64,000 nucleotides of DNA, from the NCBI RefSeq assembly GCF_003255815.1, contig NC_037680.1:24830470-24894469 (forward strand), read 5' to 3'. The stretch comes from Theropithecus gelada (taxonomy: Eukaryota > Chordata > Mammalia > Primates > Cercopithecidae). Position numbers and translations under genes: made by a program. The notes under the pieces were generated by a model. That model was not told where the DNA came from. It made no database searches and saw only the letters and a program-made list of their open reading frames with translations. Every line of letters begins with the position of its first letter. Position 1 is the first letter of the stretch. This document shows, in pieces, positions 1 to 12,395 of this stretch.

Positions 1-1180
1 AGTGAAGGGAAAGTACACTGGATGTTCAGCCGGCCTTTAGGGTGAGCCCTGCTGGTAAACATGAACTCATCTGAGAAGTCACAGGTTTTAACATTCGCAT
101 GCAGCAACTTTGAATTTTTTTTTTTTTTTGAAATGTGGTCAAACAAATCAATTTTTAAAGTATGAAATTTAAAGAGATTAAAACTAGAAATCTAAATATT
201 TGTAAAAGGAATACCTTTCACAATCACGGATCCTTTTTTTGTTGCTGATGATGTATTTCTTCCTGGAAAGTAATTGAAATAATTAACATCTGATATGACC
301 AGGCATCTGATTTTCAGTGAACAGATTTACTCAAGGTAATTTGGGGTGACTATGCTTGACGATGTTTGTCTAACTTGAATAGGTTTAAGAGAGGAAGTTT
401 CTAGATCAGGCCACTAGTTCTGATATTTATTAGTTTTAGAAACAGTATCTGAATTAAGTAAAACTAAACAAAACTAACTTGGATTTGTAATAAGTCAGAA
501 AACTGATAATGCATGCAGTGATCTATAAGATTTTATTTTTACTTCTTATATATATGCTTGAAAAATAGTCCTAAATTCAACTGATTTTTTTCCTCTAATA
601 AATTGATTGGTGCTTTTACTAAGTCACAATAAAAAATATTAGAAGCAACCAGATGATAAGTTAATTGCCATCCAGAAAATATTTAAACAACTATCTTCCC
701 ATGAAAATTCTCCTGCTCAGTTTTCTTAGTTATATCTTCAATCGTTTTTTTGAGATGTTAGTTACATGATGCTGTGATCTTTTTCATTTTTCTATCACTA
801 CAGAAAATTTACCACGATATATAGCATATATTTAATAAAAAGTTTTAAAATAAAAAATGACTGGACTCAGACTACTTAGAATATGAGTACCAAAATTTAA
901 ATCAATTCAGCAAATATCTGCTTCTTATATAAAATATTGTTTAGCTGATAGAACTGGCAGATCACATATGTACTCTCTGAATGAAAGACGGCAACTATTT
1001 TTAACAATGATAGCACACATCGTGGTCTAATGACCTAGGGGCAGAGTTGTAACAAATGAATGGTAAAATTTATTAGAAAAGCATAGCAAAAGTAAAGAAG
1101 CCACAATTTTTCAATTAGAATATTTCTATAAGTTATTAGAATATTTCTATAAGTGGGAGATAGGATGAGGAAAGCAAATC
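1..1180. other. unassigned AT-rich non-coding DNA
   Basis: No repeat family, conserved-looking ORF, splice-site pair or RNA gene is recognisable here. The sequence is AT-rich with short homopolymer runs (for example a T run near 115-129). A local 16-base direct repeat containing TAGAATATTTCTATAA occurs around 1117-1153. I see nothing to annotate beyond that. Confidence 0.5.
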
Positions 1181-1181
1181 A

Positions 1182-1315
1182 ACATTTATTGTGCCCTTTT
1201 CACATGCCTTACACATTATTGCTTTTCATCTTAATGAAATTGATAAGGACTTGGGAAACTTAGGATCAGAGAAATTGTTTAATTGTTGAGGGCAGACAGA
1301 AGGATTCTAAGTCAT
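1182..1315 (-). repeat. MIR (SINE) relic
   Basis: The segment has the MIR core read on the reverse strand: a short-storage and decay version of the 'GGAAACTGAGGCACAGAGA' block is visible at about 1255-1276, followed by a TTAA-rich stretch and an AAGTCA-like tail. MIRs are tRNA-derived SINEs that were active before the placental radiation. Divergence is high, so the edges are soft and the assignment is moderate. Confidence 0.45.
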
Positions 1316-1344
1316 AAATTTAGTGAAGACTTTCTTTATAGCCC

Positions 1345-1898
1345 AGTATGTGCTTAACTTTTAAAATCAACCCTATTGTGGTATAATATGCATTCAACAA
1401 AATGTGCCTATTTTAAACTATTGAAAACGTGTGCACATAGAACACCACCACAATCCATATAGATTCTTTCCAACATCCCCAAAAGTTTCTTTACGTCCCA
1501 AACTAGACAACCCTTTTCTCCCAAGTGACCCAGAAAACCACTCATTTGCTTTCTATCACCATATGATTCTTGCTTCATTTAGACTTGTGTGTATGTGACA
1601 AATAATTTTTACTGTCTGGCTAATTTCACTCAGCATAGAGGTTTCAAGTTTCATTCATGTTATGATATGTACTGTTGTCTTTCTTTTCCCTGAGTTCCTA
1701 GGAACTCCATTGTGTTCCGCTGCATGTTTACCACAAATAGTCATTTCTTCATTAATGGTTAGTGATTTTACTATTAAATAAATATTTATTAAGTAAATAT
1801 TTGCTTATCCTAATGTTGTTAAAATATTTTTTCATATTTCTACCATAGTTTTATCATTTTAGCTTTTACGTTATTATTTGTTCTATTTTGGTTTGCGG

Positions 1899-1936
<38 letters not shown>

Positions 1937-3810
1937 TTGAGTCGGGGGGAGTTGAGAGATACTTTATTCCATGCAGATAAAGAGTCAGATTCCAGCATCA
2001 TGTTTTTTAGAAGACCATGTTCCCTCCGTTGAGCTATCTTGGCATCACTGTCAGAAATCAATAGACCCTACCGATATTCTGTAATTGATTAATATCTGTT
2101 CCCAGTATTATATTCTCCTGATTACCTTAGCTTTTCAGTTAAGTTTATACATCAGATTGTATAAGTTCTCCAAATTCATTCTTCTTTTTGAAATTGTTTG
2201 GGCTGTTCTATGTTCTTTGCCTTTAGAACCAGCTTTTCAATTGACACACACACAGACAATGACACAAAATATCTGTGGGGACTTTTATTGAGATTGCATT
2301 GAATCAGTAGAGTAACTTGGAGAGATATGGCATCTTAACAACAGTTATTATTTCAGTGCATTGATTGGAGAGAGTTGATACCTTAACAGTCTTTATTTGC
2401 ATGAGTATTTACGTATTTAAATATCTTTGGGAGTAAGGTTTTTGACACATTTTATTATATTTATTTCCATTTTTATATTTTTGATATTATATTGTTTTTA
2501 AAATATGTTTCTAAAAATTATTTATTCCTACACTGCAGAAATACAACTGATATTTTTTCATATTGACCTTGTATCTTGTGAACTCTGTAAGTAATTAATT
2601 TTAGTGGCATTTTTGTAGATTTCTAAGATTTTACATGCACAAGATTATGTCTTTTTATAGTAAATAGAGCTTTATTTTTCTAACTCCAATGTATATGCCT
2701 TTTATTTCTTTTGCCTGTCTTAATGCTGAGGCTAAGACTGCTAGTACAACAGTCAAAAGCAGTAAGGGAAGGCATTCTTAGTTTGTTACAGTATTAGAGA
2801 ACAATATATATTCTTTATACTCACTTTGTATAACATAAATCCTATCAAATTTATTGAAACTTGTTTTTGGGCCTATCACATATACTATTTTGGCGAATGT
2901 TCCAAGTGTACCTAAAAAGAATATTCATTCTGCTGTTGATGGCAAAATTAATGGTGTTTCATAAGTGTCAATTAAGTCAAATTGATTTTTAATATTATTC
3001 ATGTCTTCTTTACACTAAATTTTTTGGTCTACTTAACCTGCTAATTCCTGAGACATGAGTGTTGAAATTTCCAAGTGTGACAGCTTTTGTTTCTTCTTTC
3101 ATTTACGTCATTTGCACCATTTATTTTGAAGCTCTATTAATAGGTGTGTACAGACATTTATTATTATGACATACCTTTTTATTTCTGGCATTAGTCCTTG
3201 TCCTGAAGCCTATCCTACATGATATTAATATAGTTATTTCACCTTTTATCAAAGTAGTTTTAGCAGTGTATATCTTTTCATAGTTTCTTATTTAACATAT
3301 CTGTTTTTTAAAATTGAAATATGTGTATAATAACATGTCTTTTGTTCTTTTTTAAAATACGTTTTTTCTAATCTCTGTGTTTAATTGCGATGCTGAGGCC
3401 ATTTACATTTTGTTACTTTCTAATTTGAAACATGAAAATATGTATTAGAAAATGTTTCTAATTGACCCACCTATACTTCATTTTTCTTTTTTCTCCCATT
3501 TTTTTGATTAATTGAGTATTTTTTATTACTCTATTTTATCTCCATTCTTGGCTTTTAGCTTTATTTCCTTGTATCTGTTCTCTGTTAATTGATCTAGAGT
3601 TACAATACACATCTTAAACTCATCCCAATCCACCAAGAAGAATATAACACTTGAAGTAGAGCGAATAAATTTTTTTAAGCGTATATGACCATCTCCACTG
3701 CTTTGTTGTTTTCCTGCTTTTGTACATTTTACTTTTACAAATTTTATACACCCTAAATATAGTGGTGTTATTTTTGCTTTAAAGAATTGATTATCTTTAA
3801 TGCATCTTCA
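1345..3810 (-). mobile_element. L1M LINE-1, decayed, minus strand
   Basis: The left end (about 1345-1860) matches the older L1M 3' UTR read in reverse, with recognisable blocks for the 'caccacaatccatat', 'ttcactcagcata' and 'tccattgtgttccgctgcatg' regions. From about 1940 the sequence follows ORF2 backwards: the segment at 2280-2345 corresponds to the RT region, and 2885-3230 to the endonuclease region. The part at 3600-3800 corresponds to sequence upstream of ORF2. Internal deletions shorten the copy to about 2.5 kb, against 6 kb for a full element. No open frame survives. The element is dead and predates the L1PA copy that follows. Confidence 0.8.
1902..1935. repeat. (TG)n microsatellite
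   Basis: About 17 uninterrupted TG units lie inside the L1M remnant, bounded by a GCGGGTT on the left and GGTTGAG on the right. Uninterrupted dinucleotide tracts of this length are usually length-polymorphic. On the minus strand it reads as a poly(Thr-His) frame, which is an artefact of the repeat. Confidence 0.95.
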
Positions 3811-4138
3811 ATTTTTAAAATATTTTTAATTTTTAAAATTTGTCCTACAGTTTGGAAAAGAATGTATTTTAGGCAATGTTTGGTATATGACCAATAAGTC
3901 AAAATAATAGTTACATTAAAAATTTTACTGCTTTTTATAATCTGTTGGATATATCAGGGTGATGTTAATGAAAGCAAAATGTTCACATTTTCTAGTATGT
4001 TTGCAAAATTGTCAATTTTTTTGCAGTTATTTCAATTTTTCAAGTTGTGTTTTGGCTGTGTATGTATTTAGAATTGTCTTAATATTCTGGTGAATTTAAT
4101 CTGATACTAACATAGCTATTAATATAACCTTTGCATGT
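3811..4138 (-). mobile_element. probable further L1M fragment
   Basis: The right part (about 4040-4130) resembles the L1 ORF2 endonuclease-domain region read in reverse: a TATGTATTTAGAATTGT block followed by a TTCTGGTGAATTTAA block, as in old L1s. The left part (3811-4040) is T/A-rich and cannot be assigned securely. The order of blocks relative to the previous element implies a second, separate fragment or a rearranged one. Confidence 0.4.
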
Positions 4139-4152
4139 AGAAAATTAAGGCT
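4139..4152 (+). repeat. 5' target-site duplication of L1PA
   Basis: AGAAAATTAAGGCT here is repeated with one mismatch (AGAAAATTAAGACT) at 4642-4655, directly after the A-rich tail of the L1. This is the normal result of target-primed reverse transcription. Confidence 0.85.
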
Positions 4153-4641
4153 CATCATGCTACTATAAAGACGCGTGCACATGTATGTTTACTGTGGCAC
4201 TATTCACAATAGCAAAGACTTGGAAACAACCCAAACGTCCATCAATGATTGACTGGATTAAGACAATGTGGCACATATACACCATGGAATATTATGTAGC
4301 CATAAAAAAGGATGAGTTCGTGTCCTTTGCAGTGACATGGATGAAGTTGGAAACCATCATTCTGAGCCAACTATTGCAAGGACGGAAAACCAAACACTGT
4401 ATGTTCTCACTCATAGGTGGGGATTGAACAATGAGAACAATTGGACACAGAGCAGGGAACATCAAACACCAGGGCCTGTCGTGGGGTGGGGGTTTGAGGG
4501 AGGGATACCATTAGGAGAAATACCTAATGTAAATGACGAGTTAATGGGTGCAGCAAACCAACACGGCGCATACATACCTATGTAACAAACCTGCATGTTG
4601 TGCACATGTACCCTAGAACTTAAAGTATAATAAGAAAAAAA
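4153..4641 (+). mobile_element. L1PA-type LINE-1 3' end, 5'-truncated
   Basis: About 490 bases of a primate L1 in plus orientation, starting within ORF2 and running through the 3' UTR to an A-rich tail ending in AATAAGAAAAAAAAG. The ORF2 C-terminus, the G-rich 3' UTR tract (GGGGTGGGGG near 4483) and the CCTGCATGTTGTGCACATGTACCCTAGAAC-type end region are all recognisable. TSDs of 14 bases flank it (4139-4152 and 4642-4655). The single TSD mismatch and the modest divergence place it as an older primate L1PA rather than a recent insertion. It lies immediately to the right of older L1M DNA. Confidence 0.93.
4185..4427 (+). pseudogene. L1 ORF2 C-terminal remnant (80 codons open)
   Basis: An open stretch of 80 codons encodes the last part of the L1 ORF2 protein, ending at the normal ORF2 stop. 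Recognisable blocks are LFTIAKTW, the MIDWIK and MWHIYTMEYY motifs and KTKHCMFSLIGGD at the end. ORF2p carries endonuclease and reverse transcriptase upstream, both missing here because the insertion is 5'-truncated, so this is not a functional gene. The apparent ATG is simply an internal Met codon. Confidence 0.9.
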
Positions 4642-4655
4642 AGAAAATTAAGACT

Positions 4656-5469
4656 ATTTGTAATAGGTCAAAAATAATTAAGAAAGTACCAATCTTTAGG
4701 AAAGGTAAATATTGATGTCACAGTTTACCCATAGGAACATACCACAATTGGTGGTGACTTGTAGTGTGAGGATATTGGTTCACGAGGTTAAATAAGAATG
4801 GAAAAAAGAGAGATAAATTTCAAAACTCATCTAACCAGATTCCCAGACATGTTAAGGAGGAAAGTGGAGGGAGGCAGAATTTAAAACAATACCGGGTAAG
4901 AATTGCCCTGACAATGAAATCTAGCCATTCTTGGGTTTAGGAAGTCATTAAATACTGAGTTGAAAAGAAATGAAGGCTCTATACAAGTACAAATCACTGA
5001 GTGCCGAACATTAATGAAGGAAACTGCAGAACAGCAATGAAGGGAAAAAAAAAATCTTAAAAGCTGCCAGAGGAAAAAAATACAGATAATTTAAAAATTA
5101 ATGGCAAGCAGAACAAGAGCTGACTTCTTAACAGCAATACTGAAAAGAAGCAGTTGACTTTATCTTCAGGGGATGGTATAGAAACAACAGACCATCAGAA
5201 TTCTGTGCCCAGTGTTAAGAATTAGATTGTGTCTCCCAAAAAGTACTTATAGGTGGGCATGGCATGATAGTGTAGAAAATCAATTAGGAAAGGGCAGGTT
5301 TATGTAAAATAGGTGAAGGGTGGAGAACAGTCAGAGGAAAATGCACCAAATGAGAAGACAATTTCTCAATTGTTTCTTGGCTTTCAGGCTTTAAACTGTC
5401 TTAGACTTGGAGGGGTTTCACCAGGAGCCCACCCCTATCTACCTAGGCATTTGACTGCCTTCTGCCACT
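4656..5469 (+). mobile_element. probable L1M fragment, plus strand, flanked by unassigned DNA
   Basis: The part at about 5028-5225 resembles the L1 internal region in plus orientation: 'aaaatcttaaaagctgccag', then a 'gctgacttcttaacagcaat' block, an 'actgaaaagaagcag' block and 'agaattctgtgcccag'. These correspond in order to the old L1 region encoding the C-terminal part of ORF1. The rest of the interval (4656-4960 and 5230-5469) is unassigned. It is one of very few plus-strand L1 pieces in the first 22 kb. Confidence 0.5.
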
Positions 5470-5885
5470 CTCAGTACCACAAACTGAGTTGCCTAAAACA
5501 ACAAAATTTATTTCTTTCACAATTTTGTTATCTGAAAGTTTGAAATCAAGGTGTCAGCAGGACCATGTTCCTTCTAAAACCCGCAGTAGAGAATCCTTTC
5601 CTACTTCTTTCTAGTTTCTGGTGTTTTACTGGCAATTCTTGGCATACCTCGCCTTGTAGCTACCACACTTCAACCTCTACCTCCGTTGTCACATGATATT
5701 ATCTCTTGTGTCTCTTTGTCTCTTTTCCTGTTTTTACAAAGGCACCAGTCGTATTGGATTAAGGGCCCATCCTACTTCACTATGACTTTATCTTAACTTA
5801 AATAGTTACATCCTTAAGGACTCAATTTCCAAATAAAGTCACAATCTGAGATACTGTGTGTTAGGACTTCAACATATGCCTGGCA
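5470..5885 (-). mobile_element. MLT1-type MaLR LTR, minus strand
   Basis: The sequence follows the MLT1 LTR consensus in reverse: CACAAACTGAGTTGCC, 'aatttatttctttcacaatt', 'aaggtgtcagcaggaccatg', 'ggcaccagtcgtattggatt', 'aagggcccatcctac', then 'tgtgttaggacttcaacata' at the right end. MaLR elements are non-autonomous relatives of ERVL. The left end (the LTR 3' terminus in this orientation) is truncated, and no internal sequence or partner LTR is visible nearby, so this is a partial solo LTR. Confidence 0.85.
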
Positions 5886-6504
5886 TTTGGGTTTTTAAAA
5901 ATAATCTTTTATTATTACTGAAATCATAAGTATTTATTGTATAAATTAATGACATTTAGACTGGCAAAAATAAAATAAGATAAAATGTCACATTCTCACT
6001 ATCCATAAATTATTGTTGTTAATATTTTAGATTATATTTCTGTACAATTTATATGCAAACTACACAGATACAAAATAAATATATGTGCCATTATTTTTAC
6101 TTACTTTTAAAAATAAATGTATTAATTAAATTTTTTATAAACTATTTTGTAATAGTTGATTTACAAAAAAAGTTGAAATAATATCTTTTTGTAATCTTGA
6201 TTTTTCAATAATTGACCTCCATTATTTCATTTCAGAAACTTATCAACACATAGATGATATTAACATTTTCTGAAATCTCTATACAAACAGAATATATATC
6301 ATACCTCTGATTGTTGTTCTCTTAAATCACATTTAATCTAATAAAACCCAGTTTTTCATGACGTTTGGCTAATTTTCTCACAGAATGTTCCAACTTCTGG
6401 ATTTCTGTGCTTGCTTGTTCTGTTTCCTTTTGGTAGGTTACGGTTGATTCACTTTTTATTGACATTTCATAGTATGTCATAAATAAAATATTTTTTCTGG
6501 AGTA
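5886..6504. other. unassigned AT-rich DNA between MLT1 and L1
   Basis: Very AT-rich sequence with no family I can name. There is no open frame of note and no simple repeat beyond short A/T runs. It may be decayed repeat DNA. Confidence 0.4.
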
Positions 6505-6889
6505 CCTGGTTTTTGTTTATTCTAAATTTTTGTGGGTACATGGTATGTGTATATATTTATGAGATATACGAGATATTTTGTTATAGGCATGAGATGCATA
6601 ACGAACACTCATGGAAAATTGGGTATCCATCCCCTCAATCATTTATCCTTCGTGTTACAAACAATTCAGTTACACTCTATTAATTATTTTAAAGTGCACA
6701 ATGAAATTGTTATTGGCTATAGTCCCCCTGTTGTGCTATCACATACTAGCTCTTATTCATTCTTTTTAACTATTTTTTCCCCATTAACCATCCCCATCTC
6801 GCTGCTCCCCTCTATCCCTGACTACATTTCCCAGACTTTGGTAACTATCTTTCTTTTCTCTGTCTCCGTAAGTTCCATTGTTTTTATTT

Positions 6890-9800
6890 TTAGATCTCAC
6901 AAATAAGTAAGAATATGTAATGTTTGTCTTTCTGTGCCTGACTTATTTCACGTAATTTAATAACCTCCAGTTCCATCCACGTTGTTGCAAATGATATTAT
7001 CTCCTTTTTTATTTCAGAATAGTACTAGGTTGTATGTAAGTACCACTTTTTAAAATCCATTTATCTGTTAATGGTCACGTAGTTTGCTTTCAGATTTTAA
7101 CTATTGTGAACAGTGCTGCAGCAAACATGGGAGTGAAGATGTTTCTTCTATACACTGATTTCCTTTCTTTTGGGTATGCACTCAGCAGTGGGATTGCTGG
7201 ATCATATGCTAGTTCTGTTTTTGGTTTTTGAGGAACCTCCAAACTGTTCTCTATAGTGATTGTACTAATTTACATTCACACCAGCAGTGTATGAGGGTTC
7301 TCTTTTCTCCACATCCTCACCAGCCTGTGTTATTGCCTGACTTTTGAATAAAAGTCATTTTAATTGGAAGGAGATAATATCTTATTATAGTATTGGTTTG
7401 CATTTCTCTGATGATCAATGATGTTGACCAGTTTTTTATACTATTGTTTGCCATATGTATGCCTTCTCTTGAGAAATGTCTCTTTAAATCTTTTGCCCAT
7501 TTTTAAAATTAGGATTATTAGATTTTTTTTCTTACGGAGTTGTTTGAGCTCCATATATACTCTGGTTATTAATTCCTTGTCAGATGAGTAGTTGGCAAAT
7601 ATTTTCTCCCATTGTGTGGGTTGTCTCTTCACTTCACTGATTGTTTCCTTTGCTGAGCAGAAACTTTATAGCTTGATAGAATCCCGTTTTTCCATTTATG
7701 CCTTGGTTGCCTGTAGAAGATGAGAGATAGGGATCAAGTTTTATTCTTCTACATATGGATATCCCGTTTTCCCAGTACCATTTATTGAAGAGATTGTCTT
7801 TTCCCCAGTGTATGCTTTTGGCACTTTGGTCAAAAATGAGTTCACTATAGGTATGTTGACTTGTTTCTGGGTTCTCTAGTCTGTTCTGTTGGTCCATGTG
7901 TCTGTTTTTATGCCACTATCATGTTATTTTGATCACTATACCTCTGTAGTAAAATTTGAAGTCAGGTAAAGTGATTCCTCCAGTTTTCTCTCTTTTTGCT
8001 TAGGATAGCATTGGCTATTCTGGGTCTTTCGTGAGTCCATATACATTTTGGGATTTTTTATTTCCATGAAGAATGTCATTGGTACTTTGATAGGGATTGC
8101 ACTGAATCTGTAGATTGCTTGGGGTAGTATGGACATTTTAGCAATATTGATTCTTCCAATCCATGAACATACAATATCATTCCATTTTTGTGGGTCCTCT
8201 TCAACTTCTTTCATCAGTGTTTTATAGTTTTTATTGTTAAAATCTTTAACTTCTTTGGTTTAGTTAATTCCTAGGTATTTATTTTTATCTGCGGGTATTG
8301 AAAATTGGAATAATTTTAAAATTATTTTTCAGATTGTTCACTGTTGACATATAAAAATACTACTGGTTTTTGTATGTTGAGTGTACTGAATTTGTTTATC
8401 AGTTCTAATAGTTTTTTGTTGGAATCTTTAGATTTTTCCAAATATAAGAACATATCATCTGCAAACAAGGATAATTCAACTTCTTTCTTTCCACTTTGGA
8501 TGTCTTTTAATTATTTCTCTTATTTGATTGCTCTTGCTATGACTCCCAGTACTTTGTTAAAAAAAACAGTGGTTGCACTGGGCATTTTTGTCATGTTCCA
8601 GATCTGAGATGAAAGGCTTTCAGTTTTTCCCCATTCAGTATGATACTTGCTGTGGGTCTGTCATATATGGCTTTTATTGTGTTGAGGTGTGTTCCTTGTA
8701 TACCCAGTGTTTTGAGGGTTTTTTTCATTAAGGGATGTTGAAGTTTATCAAATACTTTTTCAGCATCAATTGAAATGAATATATGGTTTTTGCCCTTCAT
8801 TCTGTTGATATGATGTATCACATTGGTTGATTTGTGTATGTTGAACTATCCTTGCATCTATGGGATAAATTCCAGTTAGTCATGATGAATGACCTTTTTT
8901 AATGTATTTTTGAATTTGGTTTGCTAATATTTTGATGGTGACTTTTGCATCAATATTCATAAAAAACAGGGGCTTGTAGTTTTTACTTTTTGACGTGTCT
9001 GTGTGGTTTGGGTATCAGGTATAGTGAACTTGTTGAATGAGTTTGGAAGTAATCCCTCTTTGTCTATTTTCTGAAACAGTATTAGTAGGATTGATATTAG
9101 TTTGTTAATTGTTTGGTAGAATTCAACAGTGAAGCCTTCCAGTCCTAGGCTTTTCTTTTTTGGGGAGACATTTTATTATGGTTTCCATCTCATTACTTGT
9201 TACTGCTCTGTTCAGGTTTCAGATTTTTTCCGGTTCAGTCTTGGTGGGTTGTATGTGTCTATAAATTTATTAATTTCTTCTACATTTTCCCAATTTATTG
9301 GCATATACTACAAATGATTCTCTGATTTTCTGGGGTTTCAGTTGTATTATTTCCTTTTTTATCTCTATTTTTATTTATTGGATATTCTCCCTTTATTTCT
9401 GTTAGTCTGGCTAAAGGTTTTTCGTTTTTTTTTTTTTTTTTTAATACCAGTTTTTTTTTTTCATTGATCTTTTGTGTTGTTTTATTCATTTCAAATTCAC
9501 TTCTTCCTGCTCTGATCTTTATTATTTTTATTCTATTAATTTGGGGTTCAGTTTGCTCTTGCTTTACTCATTCTTTAAGACACATAATAAGATTATTTAT
9601 TCAAGGCTTTTATTTATTTTATTTTTATTTTTAATTTTTTTGAGATGGAGTCTCGCACTGTTGCCAGGGCTGGAGTGCAATGGTGAAGTCTCAGCTCACT
9701 GCAACCTCTGCCTCCGGGTTCATGCAATTCTCAGTCTCCTGAGTAGCTGGGATTACAGGTGCACACCACCACACTCAGCATTTTTGTTTGTTTGTTTTTG

Positions 9801-10742
9801 GTATTATTTTAGTAGAGATGGGGTTTCACTCTGTTGGCCAGGATGGTCTCGAACTCTTAATCTTGTGATCTGCCCACCTCGGCCTTCCAAAGTGCTGAAA
9901 TTACAGGCGTGAGCCACTGTGCCCAGCTGCTTTTATCATTTTTTTTGATGTAGGTACTTATAGCTATAAATTTTCCTCATAGTACTGCTTTTGCTGTATC
10001 CCATCAGTTTTCATACATCGTGTTTTCATTATAATTTGTTTCAAGAAACTTTACAATTTACTGCTTAATTTTTTTTATTGATCCACTGGTTATTCAGGAG
10101 CATATTGTCTAATTTCTATGTATAGTTTCCAAAATTCCTGTGTTATTGATTTCTATTTATATTCCATTGCAATCAGAGAAGACACTTGATATTATTTCAA
10201 GTTTTTGGATGTTTTAAGACTTGTTTCGTGACCTGATAGATAGCCCATTCTTAAGAATGATCCATGTGCTGAGAAGAAAAATGTGTATTCTGCAGCCATT
10301 GGATGAAATGTTTGGTAAATATCTTTTAGGTCAATTTTTCTATAGTGTAGATTAGGTACTACATTTCTTTGTTGATTCTCTATCTGGGAGATCTGTCCAA
10401 TGCTGAAAGTGTGGTGTTGAAGTTTCTAGCTATTATTGTTTTGGGGTGTATTTCTGTCTTTATCTCTAATAACATTCACTTTATATATCTGGGTCTCTAG
10501 TGTTGGGTGCATATAATCACCGTATCCTCTTGCTGAATGGAACCCTTTATCATTATGTAATGACCCTCTTTATCTCTTCTTATAGTTTTGTCAGGTAACC
10601 TATTTTGTCTGACATAAGTATAACAACTCTTGCTCTTGTGTGGTTTCCATTGGCATGGAAAAGCTCTTCCATTCCACTATTTTCAGTCTACCTGTATCTT
10701 TATAAGTGAAGTGTGTTTCTTTTGGGTAACAGATCATTGACT
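6890..10742 (-). pseudogene. L1 ORF2 (endonuclease/RT) pseudogene
   Basis: Read on the minus strand, this is the ORF2 frame broken by stops, shifts, a deletion and an Alu. The longest open pieces lie at 8591-8821 (the MIHHINRMKGKNHIFISIDAE region of the RT palm), 7936-8214, 7634-7897 and 7441-7632 (the KRQPTQWEKIFANY block). The RT catalytic FADD box is still encoded intact at 8454-8465. ORF2p nicks DNA and reverse-transcribes L1 RNA, but this copy cannot because the frame is interrupted many times and the 5' end is gone. Confidence 0.9.
9614..9928 (-). mobile_element. AluS-type SINE inside L1
   Basis: A full-length Alu on the reverse strand, reading T-rich tail, GAGATGGAGTCTCGCACTG, the right arm, the middle A-rich linker and the left arm, ending GCCCAGCT. 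Short TSDs (GCTTTTAT at 9606-9613 and 9929-9936) bracket it and prove insertion into the L1. The linker region carries a short TTTG repeat (TTTGTTTGTTTG near 9785). Confidence 0.95.
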
Positions 10743-10745
10743 TTT

Positions 10746-11089
10746 GCTTGGTGGAGAGCAATTTACTATTTTATTTTATTTATTTTTTAAAAACTAATTT
10801 GTGATGAGTGACTGTCACATATAACACAGGGTTCTGATATAAAATATGGTGTTGAATTAGATAAACTTTACAATTTAGCATTCTTATAATGTTTCTATAT
10901 TCTAAGCTTACTTACAAAGAAAAGGAAAAGATACAAAACTGTTGAGCAATGACATTATATGCCTACAAACTTATTTTTTGAAAGCTAGCAATTCTTTGGA
11001 TGAATACATTTTGAATGTTTACTTAACAAAATAAATGATCAAAATTACTTAATAGTTGCATCTTGAATTCTGACTTTTAATTTTTTAAT
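10746..11089. other. unassigned spacer between L1 copies
   Basis: AT-rich sequence separating the 5'-truncated L1 on the left from the 3' UTR of the next L1M on the right. It contains ATTTTATTTTATTTATTTTT near 10767. I cannot assign it to a family. Confidence 0.4.
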
Positions 11090-12051
11090 GGATTTTTAAA
11101 ATTTCTTTATTTTGAAATGATTTTAGATTTAAAGATGAGTTCCGGAAACAGTAGAGAGTTCTCATATATGTTTCCCTCAGTTTGTTAGTGTTATGATCTT
11201 ACATAAACAGAGTACATTCATCAAAACTTTGCTATAGACGTTGAAACAATACTATTAGCAAAACTATTGGCTCTATTCAGTTCTCCACAACTTTTCCATG
11301 GTGTAATTTTCCCATATCCAACTAGGATCAAATATCGCACTTAGTTGTCATGTCTGTAATCTTCTCAAGTCTGTCCAAGTTTGTTAGTTTTTATCTTACC
11401 CAATGTTACTAATTTAAAGAATAGTGGTCAGGTGTTTTGTGGAATATCCCTCCATTTGGACTTTTCTGATGTTTTCTCATGATTAGACTGAAATTAGAAA
11501 TATTGGGAAATAATTGCATCATGTCAGGTGGTACATAAGAACAACATGATTTATCAATAGTGATGTTACACTTGATCACTTGGTCAAGGTGGTGTTTACC
11601 AGATTCCTCCATTATAAAGTTATTATGTTTCATGTTCACACTCTAGTGGTTTTGGCATCAGAGTAATTCAGGATGCATAAAATGAGCCGGAAAATATTTC
11701 ATCCTTTTTCTATTTTCTGCAAAATTTTATACAGAATTGGTATTATTACCTGATTAACTGTGTCATAGAATTTACATTCTAGGCCAAGAGCTTTATTTTT
11801 TGTAAGATTTTAAACTGTAATTCTATTTATAAAATAGACATAGAGCTATTCATTTTATCTATATCTTCTTGAGTGAGTTTCTGTAGTTTCTCACTCTTGG
11901 AATTTGTCAATTTTATCTAAGTTGTTGAATTCATGGGCATGAACTTATTCATAGTGTTTCTTTATTGTCCTTTTAATATTTTGTCTCACTATTGAGGCCT
12001 CCTTTTCTACTCCTCATATGGATAACTTGACTCTCCCATATTTTCCTTCTT

Positions 12052-12395
12052 TTTTTTCCTACTTTGCTGCCCAGGCTGGCATGAAATGCCACCATCTTGC
12101 ATCACTGCAGCCATAACCTCCTGGGCTTAAGTGATCTTCCCACCTCAGTCTCTAGAGTAGCTGGGACCACCATCCCTGACTAATGGTGGCATGCACCACC
12201 ACACTGGGCTCCGTTTTTTTTTTGGTTTTGGTTTTGTTTGTTTGTTTATTTGTTTTTTTTTTTTTTTTTTTTTTTGGTAGAATCAGGGTTTTGCCACGTT
12301 GTCTAGGCTGGTCTTGAAATCCTAGGCTCAAGCAGTCCTCACACCTTGACCTCCCAAAGTGTTGGGATTACAGGTATGAGCCATAGCACCTGAAA
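12052..12395 (-). mobile_element. AluJ/S SINE (left member of a pair)
   Basis: A reverse-strand Alu beginning at the T-rich tail and TTTGCTGCCCAGGCTGG, ending at GAGCCATAGCACCTG. The central linker has expanded into a T/G-rich stretch (about 12210-12275) containing TTTG units and a run of about 20 T. It sits directly against the tail of the next Alu. The TSD CCATATTTTCCTTCTT at 12036-12051 is matched only after the second Alu, so the two form one insertion block. Confidence 0.9.

Larger units (their letters stand above)
6505..10745 (-). mobile_element. L1 (L1PB/L1MA-like), minus strand, 5'-truncated
   Basis: About 4.2 kb of LINE-1 in reverse, of which about 315 bases are a later Alu insertion. 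The left end has the reversed 3' terminus (TTTTTGTGGGTACATGG...), then a 3' UTR with the 'cccctcaatcatttatcctt' and 'ccattaaccatccccatc' blocks, and then ORF2 to the endonuclease region near 10700. ORF1 and the 5' UTR are absent. An internal deletion near 7712 removes part of ORF2: the sequence jumps from the TTGGTTGCCTGTAG block to GAGAGATAGGGATC, which are well separated in the consensus. No clear TSD could be matched. Confidence 0.93.

Noticed and set aside
1840..2061. Minus frame with His/Thr repeat
   Set aside because: Produced by the (TG)n microsatellite at 1902-1935.
9472..9912. A 146-codon plus-strand open frame
   Set aside because: It crosses from L1 into an Alu, and its C-terminal half is the usual Alu-encoded pattern (FVCFWYYFSRDGVSLCWPGW and similar).
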